29,347 nucleotides of DNA from NCBI GenBank assembly GCA_021799405.1, contig JAJZAL010000038.1, positions 1 to 29,347 of the forward strand, read 5' to 3'. Under the pieces are notes generated by a model. That model was not told where the DNA came from. It made no database searches and saw only the letters and a list, made by a program, of their open reading frames with translations. This document shows, one piece after another, positions 23,709-29,347 of this stretch. This stretch comes from Acidobacteriota bacterium (GTDB lineage: Bacteria; Acidobacteriota; Terriglobia; Terriglobales; Acidobacteriaceae). Every line of letters starts with the position of its first letter. Position 1 is the stretch's first letter. A program made the translations under genes and the position numbers.

Positions 23709-25643
23709 TTATGGCTGCGGCAGCACCATCACCCGCACGCCCGAGGCCGCACCCTTCTGGTGGAAGATCTGCTCGGTCGCTTCCCGGAAATCGCCCGGTT
23801 TGGCGTACGGAATGTCTGTGAAGATCTGCGGATTGCGGTCCGTAAGCGGGAACCAGGAGCTTTGCACCTGCACCATGATGCGATGCCCGCGGCGGAAGGT
23901 GTGATAAAGATCGGGCATATTGAAATCGATCTCGGTGATCTTCCCGGGCGTAAGCGGCTGGGGCTTCTCCAGGCTGTTGCGGAACTTGGCGCGGAAGGGC
24001 TCGCCGCGCAGCAGTTGCTCATAGCCACCCATCAGCAGCGGAGGCACTCCCAGAATCCGCTTGCCGGACTCGCCGCCAGAGCTGGAATTGACATAGTCGT
24101 TCGGATAGACGTCGATCAGCTTCACGTCAAAGTCGGAGTCGGTGCCGGAACTTGCCACCTTCAGCCTCGGCGAGATGGGACCAGCGATCGTGACGTCTTC
24201 CTTGAGCGGCTCGGTCTCATAAACCACCACATCGGGCCGGTAGCGGGCAAAGCGCTGGTCGTCCACCATGTAGCGCTGCGGCACCGTATTGGTTGTATAG
24301 CCCACGAAGGGCACGGGATGGTTGGGATCGCTTACGTATTCGTCTTCGCTCCTGGCTTTGGCCGGCGGATCGAAGCTGAGTTTGCCGTCGGCGTGGAAAT
24401 AGAGCATCTTCGGCGTGGCGGCCTTGGGCGGCCATGCGTCGTATCTGCGCCAGACGTTCGTGCCTGTTTGAAAAACGATGGCCCTGGGCAATGCCTCGCC
24501 TTTGCCCTTCAGATAATGCTCGAAAAATGGAAATTGGATGTAGGTGCGGAAGTAGTCGGCGGTCTTGGCGTTGAACTGCACATCGCCCAGGTGGCTGCCA
24601 TCGCTGCGCGCCCAGCCGCCGTGCACCCATGGACCCTCGACCAGCGTGATCGGCGTCGTGGGATTGAATTTGTGGATGGCGTAAAAGGTGCGGTATGGGC
24701 CTTTCAGATCCTCTGCGTCAAACCAGCCGCCCACCACGAGCACCGCGCAGCGCACGTTCTTCATGTGGCGCGAGAGGTCGCGCGACTGCCAGTACGAGTC
24801 ATAGGTGTCGTGCTTCCATTGGTCATCCCAAAGCCAATTCGGGCGCGTCAGGTATGAATCCAGGTTGGCCACGTTGCCGGCCTTCAGATAGAACTCGTAG
24901 CTGTCGGGCGTGCCAAAACTGAACGGAGCTCCTGGATGGGGCAGCACCGGATTGTTTTGCGGATAAAAGAAGGGTGCATAAAAGCCAAAGCCCGCCGAAA
25001 GCATAAAAGCGCCGCCGTGGTAGGAGTCATCTCCGCGAAAGAGATCGGTCATGGGCGCCTGCGGGCTGGCAGCGACCAGCGCCGGCGGCGAGTCAATGAT
25101 CGACGCCGAGGTGTAGAACCCCGGGTAGGAGATGCCCCAAATGCCCACCTTGCCGTTGTTATTGGACACATGCTTGAGCAGAAACGCGATGGTGTCATCG
25201 GTATCCGACGATTCGTCCACATCTTTCGGGGATTTTTTGACGTCGATGTGAGGACGCATCTCCACAAATGTGCCCTCACTCATCCACCGTCCGCGCACAT
25301 CCTGGTAGACGAAGATATAGCCGGACTTCTCAAACTCATCGGAGGGACCGAGATGCGCCGGATACTGATCCTCACCGTAGGGAGCCACGCTATAGGGCGT
25401 GCGCTCCATAAGAAAGGGATACGGCCCGTGATCCTCAGGAAAGGCCGATGGCTTGGGCACGTACACCGCGGTAAACAGGTGCACGCCATCGCGCATCGGG
25501 ATGCGGTACTCGTACTTGGTGTAGTGAGAGCGGACGAAGTCCTCGCCGGACGTCTGGGAAACTGCCCTCCGTGCGCTGGTAGCGCCAAGAGTCAGAAAAA
25601 TAACTACCAGTGCAACAATAGAAAAACAGCCCTTCTTATGCAT
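23709..25643 (-). CDS. CocE/NonD family hydrolase (X-Pro dipeptidyl-peptidase S15-like), exported
   Basis: A 644-residue serine hydrolase of the CocE/NonD (peptidase S15) family, which cleaves acyl or amide bonds in peptides or esters. It has a signal peptide (CFSIVALVVIFLTLGATSA), then YRIPMRDGVHLFTAVYVPK and PFLMERTPYS. The nucleophile elbow is GIWGISYPGFYTSA with Ser172, and GGWFDAEDLKGPYRTFYAI (acid region) and EGPWVHGGWARSDG (histidine region) follow. The C-terminal jelly-roll ends with FNMPDLYHTFRRGHRIMVQVQSSWFP. The frame is open from 25856, but only the ATG at 25643 gives a proper signal peptide; AGGAGA is about 13 bases upstream. It follows the M61 peptidase gene by 58 bases, likely as a secreted peptide-degrading pair. 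No link to sulfur metabolism is apparent. Confidence 0.9.
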   Translation of the reverse strand: MHKKGCFSIVALVVIFLTLGATSARRAVSQTSGEDFVRSHYTKYEYRIPMRDGVHLFTAVYVPKPSAFPEDHGPYPFLMERTPYSVAPYGEDQYPAHLGPSDEFEKSGYIFVYQDVRGRWMSEGTFVEMRPHIDVKKSPKDVDESSDTDDTIAFLLKHVSNNNGKVGIWGISYPGFYTSASIIDSPPALVAASPQAPMTDLFRGDDSYHGGAFMLSAGFGFYAPFFYPQNNPVLPHPGAPFSFGTPDSYEFYLKAGNVANLDSYLTRPNWLWDDQWKHDTYDSYWQSRDLSRHMKNVRCAVLVVGGWFDAEDLKGPYRTFYAIHKFNPTTPITLVEGPWVHGGWARSDGSHLGDVQFNAKTADYFRTYIQFPFFEHYLKGKGEALPRAIVFQTGTNVWRRYDAWPPKAATPKMLYFHADGKLSFDPPAKARSEDEYVSDPNHPVPFVGYTTNTVPQRYMVDDQRFARYRPDVVVYETEPLKEDVTIAGPISPRLKVASSGTDSDFDVKLIDVYPNDYVNSSSGGESGKRILGVPPLLMGGYEQLLRGEPFRAKFRNSLEKPQPLTPGKITEIDFNMPDLYHTFRRGHRIMVQVQSSWFPLTDRNPQIFTDIPYAKPGDFREATEQIFHQKGAASGVRVMVLPQP

Positions 25644-25701
25644 CGTATTCCCGCATTCTCCTGAAGAAACAGAGTACTGCACAACCGCGGCCAGGTTGCG
25701 T

Positions 25702-27642
25702 TCAGCGCGGCTGCTCTTCCTGCTTCGCCCCACTCGGCGTCTCATGCTGTGCCAGCGGCCTGGCAATATCGTCCAGATAGTCCGGCGTTCCTTTCGCGCG
25801 TTCGAGCACGGGATAGCGCATGCCGTCGTGGTAGTCAATGTCTGTCGTATGGACATAAGAATCCGCCTGCACGATCAGGTGAATCGGCTCGCTGTTCCCT
25901 TTCGCCGCGCTGATTGCCTCGCGCATCGCATCGGCGGAGTAGATGAGCCCATTCACGGCCATGATCTTCTCGCCCGGAGCCAGCATCGCCTTATCCGCCG
26001 GGCCGTTCCAGCGCACGTCTGCGATCGTGCCGTCGTGGCTCAGCCGCAAGCCCACGGAAAACCAGAAGTCCGCCCACTGGCCCGCGGATCCCCCCGCTGA
26101 TCCCATGACGCGCTCAGTGGCGCTGGGCTGATCCTGATAGACCAGCTTGTATCCCCCCTGCTCGATGCCGGCCAGATCGGCATGAGGGTTAATCCTGTCG
26201 ATACGATCCTGCAGGAACGCCGCCCAGTCGTACGGCACGACCTCGTTCAGGTCCCGCACCAACTCATCAAAGTTATAGGTCACGATCAGGGGCCCGGTAT
26301 TGCCGCCCTTGCCCAGGAAGATCCTTTCAAAATCGTCGAGCGATTTCTTATTTCCGGTCAGCTTGCGGATCAGCGTATCGGCATCGAGCCACAGCAATTC
26401 GCCCTCCTGGTAGTAGTCTTGGCCGCGCCGCCAGTTGGACCAGGCGGGATTGAGACCGCGCAGGATGCTGGCGGCGATGGCTGTGTCCTCAGTCGGGCGC
26501 CACTCGCGGCCTGGCCGGTAGTCCAAATTGGCGGCAGAGAGCGCAAGCTTGTCGCGGTATTGCGCCTGCGTCTCCAGGCCGGCGCGCGCGGCCAGCACAT
26601 TACCGAGATATTGCGTCATGCCCTCGTACACCCACAGCAGATTTCCCCGCTCAGGTGTTGCAAAAGTCGGCTGATAGAGTCCCGCCGGCCTGCGATATTT
26701 CCCGTTCCACGAATGCGTGAACTCGTGGGGCAGCAGGTCTGCGTTGCGCAATACGTGGGCCTTGTCGGCAAAGCCCTTCTCGCCCACACCGTTGTCTGAC
26801 GACTGGCCGTGCTCCAGTCCCTCGCCGCCTGCGACATTCGAAAGCGTCAGCAAAAAGTGGTACTCGTGATAATGATGGCAGCCATAAAGCGCGGTTGCCT
26901 CGCGGACCAGGTTGCTCAGTTCAGCCAGTACCGTAGGCCGCAGGTTCGAGTCCCCCGGGTAGTCCGAAACCACGTCGATGTAGTGCTTGGGCGTGATTTC
27001 AGGCGCGAGCGCAAACTCATGGAAATACTGGCCCGTCAGGACCGGCGAGTCCTCAAGCTGCTCCACATTGGTGACGGCAAAGCGCGTCGTGCTGCCGGCG
27101 GCGGGTATGGGGTACGGGCCGCTGCTGACCGGCGCCAGCGCCGTGCCGATGCCCCAGCCGGCCGGCACCTTCAACGAGGGCTGAATGGGAATCTCGCGCA
27201 CCGGAATATGGGCGGGATAGAGCAGTAGTTTCTCCCACTCCAGCACCGCCAGCTTTTGTGAAACGCGTGAGGTTACGATGCAGTCCAGGTGGGCGTGCAA
27301 CGTGGTTACGCCCTGGGGTATGGTCACGTGGAACTCGTAGAGATCTACATCGTCGCGCCGCCACGGCAGGGTCTTGCCGTTGGCGGTGAAGACGACGCCG
27401 GTAATCTCATTTGCCGGGCCGGCAGGCATATGCGTGCCCGGAATCCACTCCGGAGTGATCAGGTCGAGCGACCCGGGCGTCACCGGCAGATCGATTTCGG
27501 CATGATAAAGCTTGCGTGGCGCGTCAGTCAGGTCAGCCAGAATTTGGATGGGCACCCTTTGCGCCAATGCCGGAGCGAGCCCCAAGCCGAGGCAGAGCAA
27601 GGTCAGCAGCGGAGCCGTAAGGCGGAGCAGCTTGCGCATCAT
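25702..27642 (-). CDS. M61 family metallopeptidase with PDZ domain, exported
   Basis: A 646-residue exported zinc aminopeptidase of the M61 (glycyl aminopeptidase) family. It has a signal peptide (LLRLTAPLLTLLCLGLGLAPALA), an N-terminal beta domain with LITPEWIPGTHMPAGPANEITG, and the catalytic domain with the zinc motif LLPHEFTHSWNGKYRRP (HExxH at about 305-309) and the third ligand in WVYEGMTQYLG. A C-terminal PDZ-like domain (about 530-600, DGTIADVRWNGPADKAMLAPGEKIMAVNG) completes it. AGGAG precedes the ATG by nine bases. It is encoded upstream of the CocE-type hydrolase in the same direction and divergent from glnA. M61 proteins are frequent in Acidobacteriota and other soil or aquatic bacteria, so the gene hints weakly at host group. 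Confidence 0.93.
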   Translation of the reverse strand: MMRKLLRLTAPLLTLLCLGLGLAPALAQRVPIQILADLTDAPRKLYHAEIDLPVTPGSLDLITPEWIPGTHMPAGPANEITGVVFTANGKTLPWRRDDVDLYEFHVTIPQGVTTLHAHLDCIVTSRVSQKLAVLEWEKLLLYPAHIPVREIPIQPSLKVPAGWGIGTALAPVSSGPYPIPAAGSTTRFAVTNVEQLEDSPVLTGQYFHEFALAPEITPKHYIDVVSDYPGDSNLRPTVLAELSNLVREATALYGCHHYHEYHFLLTLSNVAGGEGLEHGQSSDNGVGEKGFADKAHVLRNADLLPHEFTHSWNGKYRRPAGLYQPTFATPERGNLLWVYEGMTQYLGNVLAARAGLETQAQYRDKLALSAANLDYRPGREWRPTEDTAIAASILRGLNPAWSNWRRGQDYYQEGELLWLDADTLIRKLTGNKKSLDDFERIFLGKGGNTGPLIVTYNFDELVRDLNEVVPYDWAAFLQDRIDRINPHADLAGIEQGGYKLVYQDQPSATERVMGSAGGSAGQWADFWFSVGLRLSHDGTIADVRWNGPADKAMLAPGEKIMAVNGLIYSADAMREAISAAKGNSEPIHLIVQADSYVHTTDIDYHDGMRYPVLERAKGTPDYLDDIARPLAQHETPSGAKQEEQPR

Positions 27643-27864
27643 CGTTGGAAACTCCTGCGCAATCCAGAGTACAGCACCTGAGCTGGACGCCTGGGCCGAG
27701 CCCGAAATCCGGGCCTTCCGGCCGAGTCTTCCACAGTACAGTGCGCCATCTCTGGTAATTTCGTTATGCGCCCGGGGGGCGGGCAGGTTACCCTATTTTA
27801 GAGTTCCTAAGCACCCGCCATCGAACCCCGGGGCTGTACTGACTCCCGCCAAAAAAGGAGATCC

Positions 27865-29295
27865 ATGTCTACCGAGTATCGCAATTTCCTTGCTCTTTCC
27901 TACGAGGAGCTGGAAGAGCTCAACCTGCAGGCAAAGAAAGACCGCGCCAACCGTATCGCAAGTGACGAAATCCGCGAGAAGCGGCTGAAGTATTTGACCG
28001 ACGAAAAACGCATCAAAGCTGTAACCGTGCTGTTCAGCGACCTGGAAGGCCGTCTGCACCTGCTCGATTACGACAAGAAGTTTCTGCTCGGCTCGTATGA
28101 GAATCTGACCTTCGACGGCTCGTCGATCCGCGGCTTTACCGCGCAGAAAGAGAGCGACCTGCGCCTGGGCATCGACTGGAGCGCCTTTTACTGGGTGCCC
28201 GCCGACGTCTTCGGCAACGGCAAGGTGCTGGTCTTCGGCGACGTCATCGACAAGGACGGCAGCCAGTACTCCGGTGACCTGCGCGGCGTCCTCAAGAACT
28301 ACTCCGAAAAGCTCTTCAAGGAAAAGCAATACACCCTGAATGCCGCCACCGAAATCGAGGGCTTCCTCTTTGCAGGCAAGGATGCCGAGCGCCGGTACCA
28401 CGAGACCGGCAAGTTTGAGTTCATCAACTCCGGCGGCTACTATCATGTATTGCCCCTCGATCCCCTGCGTCAGTTCATCGACACAGCGGCTGAAGTACAG
28501 CGCGCCATGGGCTTCCAGAACGAGAAGGACCACCCCGAGGTTGCGCCCAGCCAGTTTGAGATCAACTTCGGCTACGCCGAAGCAGTCGCCGCCGCGGACC
28601 AGATCCAGCTCTACAAGCTACTCTGCCGCCAGATCGCCAACAACATGGGCTACACCGCCAGCTTCCTGCCCAAGCCGGTCGTCGGAGTGAACGGCAGCGG
28701 CATGCACACCAATGTCTCGGTTTCCAAGGGCAAGACCAACCTCTTCTGGGATGAGAAGGGCGAGGAACAGCTTTCCAAGTTCGGCTGGGACTTCCTGGAC
28801 CGTATCCTGAGCCACGCTCTGGATCTCTGCCTGATCTTCAACTCCAGCGTGAACGCCTATCGCCGTCTGGATCCGCACTTTGAGGCGCCGAACCAGATTC
28901 GCGCTTCGGCAGTGGACCGCGGAGCCATGGTGCGCGTGCCCATCGGCAACTCGCGCTCGATGCGCACCGAGGTGCGCGCGGTGGCTCCGGACGCCAATCC
29001 CTACCTGGCGCTTTACGGCATCTTCAAGACCGGCGTTGACGGATCGATCTCGAAGGACAACAACCTGCGCGCCGGCGGCCGCTACCTGCCTGACAACATC
29101 CAGCAGGCGATCGACGACTTCAAAAGTTCGAAGTGGATTGCCGAGATTCTGGGCGAGGATGTAAAGGGCCGGTACGCCGACCTGAAACAAGCCGCGGCCA
29201 ACCGCTCCCCGCGCGAGCTGGGAACCATCGTCAAAGGCTCCGAAGTGCAGTTCCACCACGCCGTCTACAACCAGTCCCTCTGGAACCTGTTTTAA
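27865..29295 (+). CDS. glnA: Type I glutamine synthetase
   Basis: Makes glutamine from glutamate, ammonia and ATP in the cytoplasm. The 476-residue protein has the N-terminal latch domain with LTFDGSSIRGF, then the catalytic domain with ATEIEGFLF (metal-binding Glu), QFEINFGYAEAVAAADQ, VNGSGMHTNVSVSK (ammonia-site region), NSRSMRTEVRAVAPDANPYLAL and a C-terminal helix. At the place where adenylylated GlnA has the Tyr of NLYDLP, this protein reads KDNNLRAGGRYLPDN, so the standard adenylylation site is missing. AAAAAAGGAG precedes the ATG by five bases. It is divergent from the M61 gene with a 222-base intergenic region that has a GC-rich run (CCCGGGG at 27771 and CCCCGGGG at 27826) but no clear promoter or sigma-54 site. 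Confidence 0.97.
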   Translation: MSTEYRNFLALSYEELEELNLQAKKDRANRIASDEIREKRLKYLTDEKRIKAVTVLFSDLEGRLHLLDYDKKFLLGSYENLTFDGSSIRGFTAQKESDLRLGIDWSAFYWVPADVFGNGKVLVFGDVIDKDGSQYSGDLRGVLKNYSEKLFKEKQYTLNAATEIEGFLFAGKDAERRYHETGKFEFINSGGYYHVLPLDPLRQFIDTAAEVQRAMGFQNEKDHPEVAPSQFEINFGYAEAVAAADQIQLYKLLCRQIANNMGYTASFLPKPVVGVNGSGMHTNVSVSKGKTNLFWDEKGEEQLSKFGWDFLDRILSHALDLCLIFNSSVNAYRRLDPHFEAPNQIRASAVDRGAMVRVPIGNSRSMRTEVRAVAPDANPYLALYGIFKTGVDGSISKDNNLRAGGRYLPDNIQQAIDDFKSSKWIAEILGEDVKGRYADLKQAAANRSPRELGTIVKGSEVQFHHAVYNQSLWNLF

Positions 29296-29330
29296 AGCGG
29301 ACTGGTCAAGGCGGAAATATAAAGCGGCGC

Positions 29331-29346
29331 GGCCTTGCAAGGGCCA
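29331..29346 (+). terminator. Possible start of a glnA terminator, cut by the window edge
   Basis: The last bases contain the palindrome CCTTGCAAGG (29333-29342) within GGCCTTGCAAGGGCC, about 37 bases after the glnA stop. The sequence ends before any T tract could be seen. Confidence 0.25.
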
Positions 29347-29347
29347 C

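Noticed and set aside
27643..27864. Possible riboswitch or sigma-54 promoter upstream of glnA
   Set aside because: No TGGCAC-N5-TTGC element and no known riboswitch core; only a GC-rich run with possible long-range pairing, too weak to call.
1..29347. Mobile elements, CRISPR array, tRNA/rRNA genes or signs of a recent island
   Set aside because: No repeats with regular spacers, transposase or integrase motifs, or RNA-gene signatures were seen.

Overview
This window is a dissimilatory sulfur-metabolism locus from a GC-rich, diderm bacterium. It carries the cytoplasmic and membrane core of sulfate reduction: dsrA with the start of dsrB, siroheme synthase, dsrMK, aprBA, qmoABC and sat. Accessory genes, sulfur-anion transporters and an outer-membrane porin follow in the same direction. 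The right end has unrelated housekeeping genes (two exported hydrolases/peptidases and glnA). An M61 peptidase, a CocE-type hydrolase and an OprP-type porin beside reductive sulfur genes would fit an acidobacterial sulfate reducer, but that placement is inferred from gene content, not from a tree. No tRNA, rRNA, CRISPR array, insertion sequence or integrase was seen.

Layout. (1) Positions 1-1633, minus: dsrA and the 5' part of dsrB, joined by an ATGA overlap; dsrB runs off the left edge. (2) 1920-2564, plus, divergent from dsrA: siroheme synthase, which supplies the DsrAB cofactor. (3) 2710-5249, minus: dsrM-dsrK, also joined by ATGA; dsrJOP are absent here. (4) 5250-6109: an 860-base AT-richer divergent control region. 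(5) 6110-23546, plus: a long co-directional run aprB-aprA, zinc-ribbon gene, YkgJ-type gene, qmoA-qmoB-qmoC, sat, a cytidylate-kinase-like/BON fusion, a TSUP permease, a PEP-synthase-like protein, a second TSUP permease, a TIGR02186-like membrane protein and an OprP-like porin. (6) 23709-27642, minus: CocE/NonD hydrolase and M61 peptidase. (7) 27865-29295, plus: glutamine synthetase.

How it works together. Sulfate is activated by Sat to APS with release of PPi. AprBA reduces APS to sulfite and AMP, drawing electrons through QmoABC from the membrane quinone pool. DsrAB, with siroheme from the linked synthase, reduces sulfite, and DsrMK connects quinol to the DsrC trisulfide step. The accessory run supplies two candidate sulfur-anion permeases, an anion-type porin, and two phosphotransfer-fold proteins placed where AMP and PPi accumulate.

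The most striking observation is regulatory. The three key transcription units (dsrAB, dsrMK, apr-qmo-sat) each have a CRP/FNR-type palindrome (TGTGA-N6-TCACA-like) whose centre lies exactly 29.5 bases before the first base of a -10-like hexamer. This is the classical class II activator position (-41.5). It predicts one CRP/FNR-family activator switching on the whole pathway. Other points of interest are the possible AMP/PPi-salvage proteins, a cysteine-rich insert in the TIGR02186-like protein with a suspicious start, and a conserved-looking zinc-ribbon/YkgJ pair between apr and qmo.
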